Shown piece after piece: positions 26,746 to 34,597 of a DNA stretch of 64,000 bases. The position numbers and the translations under genes were made by a program. The DNA is taken from contig NZ_AUII01000006.1 in the NCBI RefSeq assembly GCF_000423625.1, forward strand, positions 62,001 to 126,000, read 5' to 3'. Every line of letters starts with the position of its first letter. The first letter of the stretch is position 1. The notes beneath the pieces were generated by a model, which saw only the letters and a list, made by a program, of their open reading frames with translations, was not told the DNA's origin and made no database searches. The stretch is from Pseudonocardia asaccharolytica DSM 44247 = NBRC 16224. Lineage in GTDB: Bacteria; Actinomycetota; Actinomycetes; Mycobacteriales; Pseudonocardiaceae.

Positions 26746-27405
26746 GTGACCATCTCGGTGTTCCTGCTGGACGACCACGAGATCGTCCGACGCGGCATCG
26801 CCCAGCTGCTGGAGACCGAGGGCGATATCGAGGTGGTCGGCGAGGCCGGCACCGCCGCCCAGGCGCTCGCCCGGATTCCCGCCCTGCGCCCCGACGTCGC
26901 CATCCTCGACGTCCGGCTGCCCGACGGCGAAGGCGTCTCGGTCTGCCGCGACGTCCGCTCCGCGGTGTCGCCCCCGCCCGCCTGTCTGATGCTCACCTCC
27001 TACTCCGACGACGAGGCGCTCTTCGGGGCGATCATGGCCGGCGCCGCCGGCTACCTGCTCAAGCAGGTCGCCGGGATGGATCTGGTCGACGCCGTCCGCA
27101 CTGTCGCCGCCGGTGGCTCGCTGCTGGACCCTCGCGCCACCACCCTGGTCCTGGAACGGCTGCGCACGGGCGAACAGGCCACGGACCCCCGCTACGAGGC
27201 GCTGTCCCCCCAGGAGCGACGCATCCTCGGGCTCATCGCCGACGGGCTGACCAACCGCCAGATCGGCACCCAGATGCACCTCGCGGAGAAGACCGTGAAG
27301 AACTACGTCTCCTCCCTGCTGCACAAGCTCGGGTTCGCCCGCCGCACCGAGGCCGCCGTCTACGTGACCGAGCTGCGCCGGTCGGGGCTGGGCCACCGGG
27401 GCTGA
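26746..27405 (+). CDS. devR: DevR/DosR-like response regulator
   Basis: A 219-residue NarL/LuxR-type regulator. Receiver residues are Asp9-Asp10 and the phospho-acceptor Asp55 (AILDVRLPDGEG), Thr84 in LMLTSYSDDEAL and Lys106 in GYLLKQVAGMDL. The output domain has LSPQERRILGLIADGLTNRQ and the recognition helix LAEKTVKNYVSSLLHKLGF. The similarity to mycobacterial DevR (same DDHE-VRRG opening and AEKTVKNYVS helix) is strong over the full length. Start is GTG at 26746 after GGAGG. No cognate DevS kinase lies next to it. It sits among Acg and stress-protein genes of the kind DevR controls. Confidence 0.85.
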   Translation: MTISVFLLDDHEIVRRGIAQLLETEGDIEVVGEAGTAAQALARIPALRPDVAILDVRLPDGEGVSVCRDVRSAVSPPPACLMLTSYSDDEALFGAIMAGAAGYLLKQVAGMDLVDAVRTVAAGGSLLDPRATTLVLERLRTGEQATDPRYEALSPQERRILGLIADGLTNRQIGTQMHLAEKTVKNYVSSLLHKLGFARRTEAAVYVTELRRSGLGHRG

Positions 27406-27412
27406 TCCCCCG

Positions 27413-28306
27413 TCACCCGTCCGTACGGGGACGGACGATGGCGACCGGGCAGTGGGCGTGCCGCAGCAGGGTCTGGCTGACCGAGCCCAGCAGCATTCCT
27501 GCCAGGCCGCCCCGTCCACGGGATCCGACCACCAGCAGCTGCGCCCGATCCGACTGCTGCACCAGCGCCCGCGCCGGTCGATCCCGGGTGACCAGCCGGT
27601 GCACCTCGACGTCGGGATACTTCGCCTGCCAGCCGGCCATCCGCTCGGCCAGCAGGGCCCGCTCGTCGGCCTCGATCGCGTCCCAGTCCAGCAGCGGGAC
27701 CATCGTCGGCTCCAGCATCACGTCGAGCCAGGTATGCACCGCGAGCAGCGGTGCGCCGCGCCAGGAGGCGGCGTCGAAGGAGAAGGCGAGCGCCGCCTCG
27801 CTGGTCGGTGACCCGTCCACCCCGACCACCACCGGTCCGCCCGGCGCGGCCGGTCCGGTGGGCACCGGGCCGCGGACGACCACGACCGGGCTGACCGCGC
27901 AGGCGGCCACGCCGGTGGCCACCGACCCGACGAGCAGCCCGGTGAACCCGCCGAGGCCACGCCGGCCCAGCACGACGAGCTGGGCGTGCCGTGACTCGTC
28001 GGTCAGCACCGGAACCGGGAAGCCCGTGCGCACCTCCTGCTCGATCTCGATTCCCGCGGCCATCGCGCGGGCCTCGGACGCGGCGAAGGCGAGCGCGCTG
28101 CGGGCCGACTCCCGCAGCGTCTCCACGTAGTCGCTGCCCAGCCGGAGCTCCCCGACATGGCGGGTCTCGGGCCAGTTGAACACGGTGACCAGGCGCAGCG
28201 TCGCGTTGCGCCGCCCGGCCTCCAGCGCCGCCCAGCGGACGGCCTCCAGCGCGGGCTCCGATCCGTCGACCGCGGCCACCACCGGTCCACCAGCCTCAAC
28301 GTTCAT
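27413..28306 (-). CDS. Tandem-domain universal stress protein
   Basis: A 297-residue protein with two Usp domains, about residues 8-145 and 157-295. Each has the ATP-binding loop: VVLGRRGLGGFTGLLVGSVA in the first and VVGSRGRGGLAGMLLGSVS in the second, with the start strands VVAAVDGSEPALEA and VVVGVDGSPTSEAA. Mycobacterial tandem Usps of this kind are DosR-regulon members that bind ATP. It converges on the DevR-like gene with 7 bp between stops. A 7-bp hairpin (27418-27424 with 27431-27437) inside its end may stop both transcripts. Confidence 0.9.
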   Translation of the reverse strand: MNVEAGGPVVAAVDGSEPALEAVRWAALEAGRRNATLRLVTVFNWPETRHVGELRLGSDYVETLRESARSALAFAASEARAMAAGIEIEQEVRTGFPVPVLTDESRHAQLVVLGRRGLGGFTGLLVGSVATGVAACAVSPVVVVRGPVPTGPAAPGGPVVVGVDGSPTSEAALAFSFDAASWRGAPLLAVHTWLDVMLEPTMVPLLDWDAIEADERALLAERMAGWQAKYPDVEVHRLVTRDRPARALVQQSDRAQLLVVGSRGRGGLAGMLLGSVSQTLLRHAHCPVAIVRPRTDG

Positions 28307-28459
28307 TGCGTCTCCTCATGCTCTGCCGGGTCCGCGGCCCGGGCCTATCATGGGTCGCAGGTGACGGGGATCACCCGCCGGCCATGGAGCCGGGCGCTGG
28401 CCGCACTCCGGTTCTCCCAGACCCGGCCGACCCTATCCGTGGAAGAGGAGCTACCAGCG

Positions 28460-29053
28460 ATGTCCGCCCTTCACCGCCGTGACGAGCAGCCCACCGGACT
28501 GCCCCAGCTCACCCGCGGCAAGCACACGAACGCCCGCTCCGGGACCTGCCTCATGGAGTACGTCTCGATACTCGCCGGCTCCCGGTTCACCGATCGGCCG
28601 CGCTGCACCCATCCGCTGCTGGCCTGGGTGGCCCGCCGGGTCAACGACGACATCACCGATGACGCCACCCGCCAGCAACTGGTGCTGCGGGCCCCCGCAC
28701 TGATCGATACCCGGGTCCGGGACCCCCGGGTGCGCCCGACGCTTCTCATCGCGCTCGCCGAGGCCGGGTTGGCGCAACATCCGGACGACGAGTGGCTGCG
28801 CCACACCATGCAGCGCGCCACCCGCAGACTCGCCCGGCTCGCCGATCCCGAACACCGGCCGAGGTTCGCGCAGCTGTGCCCCTCGGTGGATCTGGCCAGC
28901 CTCTACGTCCACGTCTTCCACTCGATGTGCCACCGTCCCGACGCCGAACGCGACCGGCTGCTGGTCGCGATGCTCGACATCGCGATCACGAAGTGCCGCG
29001 GCCTGCTGACCCTTCCGACGGTCCCCACGGCCGCCACCCCCGTGCTGCGGTGA
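28460..29053 (+). CDS. Conserved actinobacterial protein of unknown function
   Basis: A 197-residue, mostly helical soluble protein. The segment GTCLMEYVSILAGSRFTDRP, then CTHPLLAWVARRVNDDITDD and LVLRAPALI, looks conserved and is not low-complexity. No catalytic motif is obvious. The ATG at 28460 follows GAAGAGGAG. It diverges from the universal stress protein gene, suggesting shared control. I do not assign a function. Confidence 0.7.
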   Translation: MSALHRRDEQPTGLPQLTRGKHTNARSGTCLMEYVSILAGSRFTDRPRCTHPLLAWVARRVNDDITDDATRQQLVLRAPALIDTRVRDPRVRPTLLIALAEAGLAQHPDDEWLRHTMQRATRRLARLADPEHRPRFAQLCPSVDLASLYVHVFHSMCHRPDAERDRLLVAMLDIAITKCRGLLTLPTVPTAATPVLR

Positions 29054-29208
29054 CGGCTCGCCGGGAGCTGCGCCGTCGCTAGGTCGGGCAACACCGGCAT
29101 CCCGGGCACCACCCGTCCGGACATCTCATCCGCTGCAGGTGAGGACGTCAGCGCGCCACCACGGCATGCTTCCCGACCGCACCCGGTCGGCCCGAAGGGG
29201 GCATTCCG

Positions 29209-29745
29209 ATGACCAAGCCAACCCTCGAACGACGCAGGACCGGCTGGGACGTCGTCCTCGGGGTCCTGTTGATCCTCGGCGGGATCTACGTCCTCGGCAA
29301 CACCGTACTGGCGACGGTGATATCGCTGTTCGTGCTCGGCTGGGCGGCGCTGATCGCGGGCGTGGTGCAGCTCGTCGGGGCGATCCTGCGGATCCGCTCC
29401 GGCGGGTCCTGGTCGGCCGCCCTCGGCGGTGCGGTGCTCGTCGTGCTCGGCCTGTTCATCCTGCGCAATCCGGTGGTCGGCGCGTTGAGCCTCACGCTGC
29501 TCGCGGGTGCGATGTTCCTGGCGACCGGGCTCACCCGGATCTTCGTCGCCGCCCAGTTCGCGCAGTCGAGATGGCTGCTGGTCATCAGCGGGCTCATCTC
29601 GGTGGGTCTCGGCCTGTTCGTCCTGTTCAACTTGGCCACCACCACCCTCACGCTGCTCGGGATCCTCGTGGGTGTCCAGGTCGTCCTCGAGGGTGCGACG
29701 CTGCTGGTCGCGGGCCGTACTCGGCCGGTCGCGGACACGTCCTAG
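29209..29745 (+). CDS. HdeD/DUF308-family membrane protein
   Basis: A 178-residue protein with six predicted membrane helices in three hairpins (VVLGVLLILGGIYVLGNTVL, ALIAGVVQLVGAIL, ALGGAVLVVLGLFIL and so on). The repeats of short GxxxG-rich helices fit HdeD (acid-resistance) proteins. Starts with ATG at 29209 after AAGGGGG. In actinobacteria these genes often sit in stress islands with Usp genes, as here. Confidence 0.85.
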   Translation: MTKPTLERRRTGWDVVLGVLLILGGIYVLGNTVLATVISLFVLGWAALIAGVVQLVGAILRIRSGGSWSAALGGAVLVVLGLFILRNPVVGALSLTLLAGAMFLATGLTRIFVAAQFAQSRWLLVISGLISVGLGLFVLFNLATTTLTLLGILVGVQVVLEGATLLVAGRTRPVADTS

Positions 29746-30063
29746 CCCTCGGCCGACGCGTCGTGTCGGTGCGGCAGAAGGACAACCGAGGCCGCGCTGG
29801 GCCTGTTCGCCGACGACGCCGAGCTCGTCTCCGACGACCCGTTCCCGCCCGGTGAGCACCGGGGCACCGAACAGCTGCGCCGCTTCCTCGCCGGCCGGTT
29901 CACCCAGCGGGTCGGGGTGGACCCGACCCGGAAACAGCTGGCGGGCGACCGGGTCGTCTGGACGCTGCGCGCGCGGACCGAGGGCCCGCGGTCCGCGCCG
30001 ACCGGCCGTGCGGAGGCCGAGGTCCAGGACGGGAGGATCATGCGGCTGCGGGTGGGGAGGTGA
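29746..30063 (+). pseudogene. SnoaL-like (NTF2 fold) remnant in frame with hdeD
   Basis: The reading frame of hdeD continues through its TAG without another stop for 105 codons. From about 29785 it reads LGLFADDAELVSDDPFPPGE, then LRRFLAGRFTQRVGV and a final QDGRIMRLRVGR, which is a SnoaL/NTF2-like fold from its second helix on. No ATG, GTG or TTG opens this frame in a usable place. It is probably the 3' part of a deleted gene; stop-codon read-through into it is possible but unsupported. It overlaps the end of the next gene by 26 bp. Confidence 0.6.
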
Positions 30064-30940
30064 CGCCGTCGGTCCGCGCCGTGGCCCGCCGCTGGACGAG
30101 CCGCACGTCGACCTCGACGCCGATGAGCATGGCGAAGTTGCCCAGCCAGACCCAGCCGAGGAACACCACGGCCGTCCCCAGCGTCCCGTAGGCGCCCACG
30201 TCCGGGGCGACATACGTGATGTACCCGGAGAACCCGGCGGAGGCGGCGAGCCACAGCCCGCTGCCCGCCACCCCGCCCCAGCTGACCCATCTCCGGCGCG
30301 TCGGACGGTCGTGGGCCGACGCCGCTCCGCCGCGCTGGAGCAGGGCGAAGAACAGGGTGAGCACCAGCACGAGCACCGGCCAGCGCACGAGGTGCCAGAC
30401 CGCGGCGAGCAGCTTCGGCAGACCGACGGTCCGTTCGAGGACGGCGCCGAGCGGGCCGGTGGCCAGCAGCACCAGTGTGATCAGCGCCAGCATCGCGAGC
30501 AGCAGCAGCGTCAGCGGCAACCGCGCCAGCTTCGACTTCCATGGTGGCCGGGTGTCGGGAGCCCCGCGGATCGCCGAGGTCGCCCGGTGGAAGGCGGCGA
30601 CGTAGCCCGAGACGGCCCAGATGCTGGTCAGCAACCCGACCCCGATGAACGTCCCGGCCTGGACGCGGGCCTCGAGAGCCCGACGCAGTGCCGGGCCCAC
30701 CCCGTCGGCTCCGGCCGGCAGCAGTTCGGCCATCACGGCGACGACGGCGTCCGCGACCCGGTCCGAGCGCACGGACACCCCCAGCACCGCGACCAGCACG
30801 ATCATCGCCGGGAAGATCGCCAGCAGGGCGAAGTAGGTCAGCGCGGCCGCGCGGTCCACCAGTTGGTCCTCGACCAGCACCCTGGCCCCGGCCTGCACCG
30901 CCGACCGCAGCTCGCGCCGGCCCGGAACTGCGGGGCTCAC
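30038..30940 (-). CDS. YihY/BrkB-family membrane protein
   Basis: A 300-residue protein with six membrane helices. The family opening (RAAALTYFALLAIFPAMIVL) and the conserved GYITYVAPDVGAYGTLG followed by VVFLGWVWLGNFAMLIGVEV are both clear. Function of the family is not settled; it was once called RNase BN. GTG or ATG start at 30940 gives the usual N-terminus. It follows the alternative oxidase gene by 44 bp on the same strand and may be cotranscribed. Confidence 0.9.
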   Translation of the reverse strand: MSPAVPGRRELRSAVQAGARVLVEDQLVDRAAALTYFALLAIFPAMIVLVAVLGVSVRSDRVADAVVAVMAELLPAGADGVGPALRRALEARVQAGTFIGVGLLTSIWAVSGYVAAFHRATSAIRGAPDTRPPWKSKLARLPLTLLLLAMLALITLVLLATGPLGAVLERTVGLPKLLAAVWHLVRWPVLVLVLTLFFALLQRGGAASAHDRPTRRRWVSWGGVAGSGLWLAASAGFSGYITYVAPDVGAYGTLGTAVVFLGWVWLGNFAMLIGVEVDVRLVQRRATARTDGVTSPPAAA

Positions 30941-30984
30941 GGTGGCGGCACCGGCTCAGCGCGGCCGGGACGCGACACGGGCGG

Positions 30985-31668
30985 TCATCGGAAGCGCGGC
31001 TCGGACATGTGCGCGACCGACGACTCCTTGTGCACCCGTTCGTCGTGGCCGATCTGCCGGAACAGGTCGGCCAGCGAGTCGAACGAGCCGTAGTCGGCGG
31101 CGAAGGCGCACTCCCACGGCGTCGTCTCCCATTCCGGGTGCTCGGCGACGAACTGCATGTACTCGTGCTCGGCGTGGTCTTCGAAGTCGGCGTTGAGCCG
31201 GTAGGACGATCGCGGGTGCAGGACGAACAGCAGCCAGGAGATCTGGTAGTACGCCAGCGCGATCGCCTGCGGAAGCCAGAAGCCGTAGACGCTGTTCTCA
31301 CGCTTGCCCGAGCGCCCGATCAGCTCCTCCAGGATCAGCAGGTGCCACTGCTCGTTGTCCTGCTGCTCCCGGGTCTCCCGGACCCGGTCGTGGATCCGCC
31401 GAGCGAGCCCGGTTCGGCTGTGGACGTGGGTGATCGCGACATAGGCGACCTGCTCCCACGACTGGTACGGGACGCGCGCGACCAGTTCGAGCACCTTGAA
31501 CTTGGAGAAGGTCCGCGTGCGTCCGTAGAGCAGGTTCATGGTGGTGAACAGCAGCCGCGCCAGGGCCCCGTACCGGCGACGCGGCGTCGTGCGCGTCTCC
31601 GCCTGTGCGCGCAGTAGCTGATCATGGTCCAGGCGTGGTGGCCGGCCATGGACGACGGCTCCGGTCAC
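30985..31668 (-). CDS. Alternative oxidase (AOX-family di-iron quinol oxidase)
   Basis: A 227-residue protein. Alignment by eye to plant AOX places all six iron ligands: Glu61 (LELVARVP), Glu106 and His109 (NEQWH), Glu163 (FEDHAEHEY), Glu210 and His213 (DERVH). Spacing between them is within about 6 residues of the plant enzyme. Two amphipathic stretches, including ALAYYQISWLLFVLHP, would dip into the membrane. AOX passes electrons from quinol to oxygen without pumping protons and resists cyanide and NO. GTG start at 31668 follows AGGGGAGCC. AOX is scarce in actinobacteria. Confidence 0.8.
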   Translation of the reverse strand: MTGAVVHGRPPRLDHDQLLRAQAETRTTPRRRYGALARLLFTTMNLLYGRTRTFSKFKVLELVARVPYQSWEQVAYVAITHVHSRTGLARRIHDRVRETREQQDNEQWHLLILEELIGRSGKRENSVYGFWLPQAIALAYYQISWLLFVLHPRSSYRLNADFEDHAEHEYMQFVAEHPEWETTPWECAFAADYGSFDSLADLFRQIGHDERVHKESSVAHMSEPRFR

Positions 31669-31909
31669 AGCGGCTCCCCTCCCAGCCGGTCAGCATGCCA
31701 TTCCGGCCATGGTCTCGGCACCTTCCTCACCCTCTCCGCCGCGAGCCCGCGTCCGATTGTCGGTCCGCTCACCTCCGACGCGGTGCTCGATCGGGGCAGG
31801 AGGCGTTCGCCGAGTGCCCATCCGTTTCTTCCCCGGTACGTGACCCACTTTCGGGCGAAAAAGGGCACCATGGGTTTTGAGGGCCTCGTCGGTGGTGGAG
31901 GGCCGGCTG

Positions 31910-32341
31910 ATGACAGCTTGGGTGGTGTGGATGGTCATCGCCGTACTGCTGGGCGTCGCCGAGGTGTTCACGCTGACCGCGGTGCTGGGCCTGCTCGCCG
32001 GCGCCGCTCTCCTGACGTCCGGCGTCGCGGCCGTCGGGCTGCCGCTGCCCCTGCAGCTGGTGGTGTTCGCGATGGCCTCGGCCGCCGGGCTGCTGGCGAT
32101 CCGTCCGATCGCCCGGCGGCATTCGCAGCAGCCCCGGCTCGAACGGTTCGGGGTGGACGCGCTCGTCGGCCGGAAGGCCTACGCCGTCACGGAGGTGACC
32201 GTTCGAGAGGGAACGGTGCGCATCGGCGGTGAGGACTGGACCGCCCGCTCCTTCGACGAGAGCGTGGTGATCCCAGCAGGGGCGACGGTCAACGTCATGC
32301 AGATCGACGGAGCCACCGCGATCGTCTACCCGGAGGAGTGA
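31910..32341 (+). CDS. NfeD-like membrane protein
   Basis: A 143-residue short NfeD. Three membrane helices (VVWMVIAVLLGVAEVF, AVLGLLAGAALLTSGVA, LVVFAMASAAGLLAIRP) are followed by an OB-fold NfeD domain (ALVGRKAYAVTEVTVREGTV, VMQIDGATAIVYPEE). The ATG at 31910 lies 8 nt after GGAGG. NfeD partners the SPFH protein downstream, whose GTG overlaps its stop. The pair is linked to membrane microdomains and membrane protein quality control. Confidence 0.9.
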   Translation: MTAWVVWMVIAVLLGVAEVFTLTAVLGLLAGAALLTSGVAAVGLPLPLQLVVFAMASAAGLLAIRPIARRHSQQPRLERFGVDALVGRKAYAVTEVTVREGTVRIGGEDWTARSFDESVVIPAGATVNVMQIDGATAIVYPEE

Positions 32342-33426
32342 CCGTGGAGATCACCGGATTGCTCATCGCCGCACTACTCGTCGCACTGTTCGTCATCGTC
32401 ACCGTGGTTCGTGCCGTACGGATCGTGCCGCAGGCCCGCGCCCGCAACGTCGAACGGCTCGGTCGCTATCACCGCACGCTGCAGCCCGGCCTGAACTTCG
32501 TCATCCCCTACATCGACCGGGTCTATCCCGCGATCGACCTGCGCGAACAGGTCGTCTCGTTCCGGCCGCAGCCGGTCATCACCGAGGACAACCTCGTCGT
32601 CGAGATCGACACGGTGCTGTACTTCCAGGTCACCGACCCGCGGTCGGCCGCCTACGAGATCGCCAGCTACCTGCAGGCGGTCGAGCAGCTCACGGTCACC
32701 ACGCTGCGCAACGTCGTCGGCTCGATGGATCTGGAGAAGACGCTGACCTCCCGCGACAGCATCAACAGCCAGCTGCGCGGTGTGCTCGACGACGCCACCG
32801 GCAAATGGGGTCTGCGGGTCAACCGGGTCGAGATCAAGGCGATCGACCCGCCCAAGACCATCAAGGACGCGATGGAGAAGCAGATGCGCGCGGAGCGGGA
32901 CAAGCGCGCCGCCATCCTGACCGCCGAGGGGCAGCGCCAGTCCCAGATCCTCACCGCCGAGGGCGACAAGCAGGGCGCGATCCTGCGCGCCGAGGGCGAG
33001 CGGAGCGCCGCCATCCTCACGGCCGAGGGCCAGTCCCGCGCGATCGACGAGGTGTTCCAGGCCGTCCACCGCAACGACCCCGACCCCAAGCTGCTCGCCT
33101 ACCAGTACCTGCAGGTGCTGCCGCAGCTCGCCCAGGGCGAGGGCAACACGTTCTGGGTGATCCCCAGCGAGGTCACCTCGGCGCTGCAGGGCGTCTCCCG
33201 CGCGTTCACCGAGGCCCTGCCCCGCTCGGAGGCCACCCGAGAGGTCGATGCCCAGTCCAGCGAGACGGCGGCCAGGGCCAAGCGGGACGCCGCCCGGGCC
33301 GAGGAGGCCGCCGCCGAGGCGGTCGCGGACGCCCGCGAACCCGGGGGGATTCCCGAGCTCATGGCCCGGGCCAAGCGCGACGAGCAGCCGGTCGACGGGG
33401 AAGACGAGCGCCCCGGGGCGCGCTGA
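32338..33426 (+). CDS. SPFH/band-7 (stomatin-like) protein
   Basis: A 362-residue protein with one N-terminal membrane helix (LLIAALLVALFVIVTVV), an SPFH domain (RYHRTLQPGLNFVIPYIDRV, VITEDNLVVEIDTVLYFQV) and a long alanine/glutamate coiled coil. Within the coil, the unit AxLTAEGQRQS/xILTAEGDKQG/xILRAEGERSA recurs about every 11-12 residues. The GTG start overlaps the nfeD stop. This is the QmcA/stomatin type of the family. Confidence 0.92.
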   Translation: MTVEITGLLIAALLVALFVIVTVVRAVRIVPQARARNVERLGRYHRTLQPGLNFVIPYIDRVYPAIDLREQVVSFRPQPVITEDNLVVEIDTVLYFQVTDPRSAAYEIASYLQAVEQLTVTTLRNVVGSMDLEKTLTSRDSINSQLRGVLDDATGKWGLRVNRVEIKAIDPPKTIKDAMEKQMRAERDKRAAILTAEGQRQSQILTAEGDKQGAILRAEGERSAAILTAEGQSRAIDEVFQAVHRNDPDPKLLAYQYLQVLPQLAQGEGNTFWVIPSEVTSALQGVSRAFTEALPRSEATREVDAQSSETAARAKRDAARAEEAAAEAVADAREPGGIPELMARAKRDEQPVDGEDERPGAR

Positions 33427-33463
33427 CCATCGAGGTCGCCACCGCCAAAGGATTCCGGTAGAC

Positions 33464-34496
33464 ATGCCCGAAACCGGGTTCGACACGAGGAGCGACTTTC
33501 GCGACCGGTCACGGTTGCGCTGCTCCCGGCGAGGAGGTCGAATACCGGCGTGAAGTCGGATTCATGCAGCTGACCCACTTCGGCGCAGCCGCGGGTCAGA
33601 TCGAGGAACTGGCCGCTACCACTCGGCGGTTCTTCGAGCTGCCGCAGGAGGATCGGCTGGCCCTCGACAACCTCCGCTCCCCGCATTTCCGTGGCTACAC
33701 GCGGCTGGGCCACGAGATCACCGCCGGCCGGCGCGACGCGCGGGAACAACTCGATTTCGGCCCCGAACAACCGATGCGCCCGCGCGCGGACTGGGACGCC
33801 CCGTACCGGCTGCTGGAGGGCCCCAACCAATGGCCCGACTCCGCACAACCGGAGCTACGGACCGTCGTGCTGGCCTGGATGGAGCTGCTCAGCCGGGTCG
33901 CCACCGAACTCACCCACGCCATCGCCGCGTCCCTGGGACTGCCCGAGGACCAGTTCGACGACGCGTTCGTCGACGCACCGCACTGGTTCGGCAAGCTCAT
34001 CCGTTACGTCGGCCTCGACGCCGACGGGCTCGACGTCCAAGGGGTCGGCCCGCACGCCGACTACGGCTTCCTCACCCTGCTGCTGCAGGACGGCGCCGGC
34101 GGGCTGCAGGCCCGCCCACCCCGCATGACCGAATGGGTCGACATCCCGCCGATCGAGGACGCCCTGGTGATCAACGTCGGGGAGATGCTGGAGGTGGCCA
34201 CGCACGGGTACCTCGTCTCGCCGGTCCATCGGGTGCTGCCGTGCGCGCCCGGGACGACCCGGCAGTCGATCGCGTTCTTCTGGTCGCCACGCCTGGACGC
34301 GACGCTGCGTCCGGTCCCGCTCACGCCGGAGCTCGCGGCGCACGCCCCGGGCGTCACCGAGACCGAGTACAACCCGGTGCTGCCCCGGTTCGGTGACAAC
34401 GCGCTGAAGGGCTGGTTCCGCTCGCACCCGGAGGTCGCGGCACGCCATCACGCGGACCTGCTCGATTCCCTTCTGATCAAGGGCGGCCACGAGTAA
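33464..34496 (+). pseudogene. Isopenicillin N synthase-like 2OG-Fe(II) oxygenase with a decayed 5' end
   Basis: From 33564 a 310-codon frame encodes a nearly complete oxygenase: iron ligands in GPHADYGFLTLLLQD and SPVHRVLPC, and the 2-oxoglutarate-side RQSIAFF. The family N-terminus should lie about 35 codons further upstream. An ATG at 33464 opens MPETGFDTR, which fits, but that frame differs by one and ends at a stop at 33551. The frame that joins the body (REVGFMQLTHFG) has no good start and no ribosome site beside ATG 33564. It is read as a gene broken near its 5' end; translation from 33564 would omit the first strand. Confidence 0.6.
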
Positions 34497-34514
34497 GGAA
34501 GAGCAGGCGCGATC

Positions 34515-34544
34515 CGGCGCCGACCCCTCCCGGTCCAGGCGCCG
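34515..34544 (-). terminator. Probable original rnpB terminator, now left of the element
   Basis: A 7-bp stem (34515-34521 with 34538-34544) lies just beyond the left att repeat, on the side that followed rnpB before insertion. It may also end the oxygenase gene from the other direction. Confidence 0.4.
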
Positions 34545-34551
34545 AAGAGCA

Positions 34552-34580
34552 GGGCGGACGAGCCGGCCTGTAAGCCGGAT
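34552..34580. repeat. Left attachment repeat (copy of the rnpB 3' end)
   Basis: A 29-bp copy that differs from the right repeat only at 34564 (C here, G at 41844). It lies 17 bp beyond the integrase stop. Its sequence pairs better with the rnpB 5' end than the right copy does, so it is probably the host's original gene end. Confidence 0.88.
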
Positions 34581-34597
34581 TCAGCGGGAGCCGCAGG

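Noticed and set aside
28307..28459. A DosR-type box upstream of the universal stress protein
   Set aside because: Partial matches such as GGTCCGCGGCCCGGGCC occur, but none fits the 20-bp DosR consensus well enough to report.
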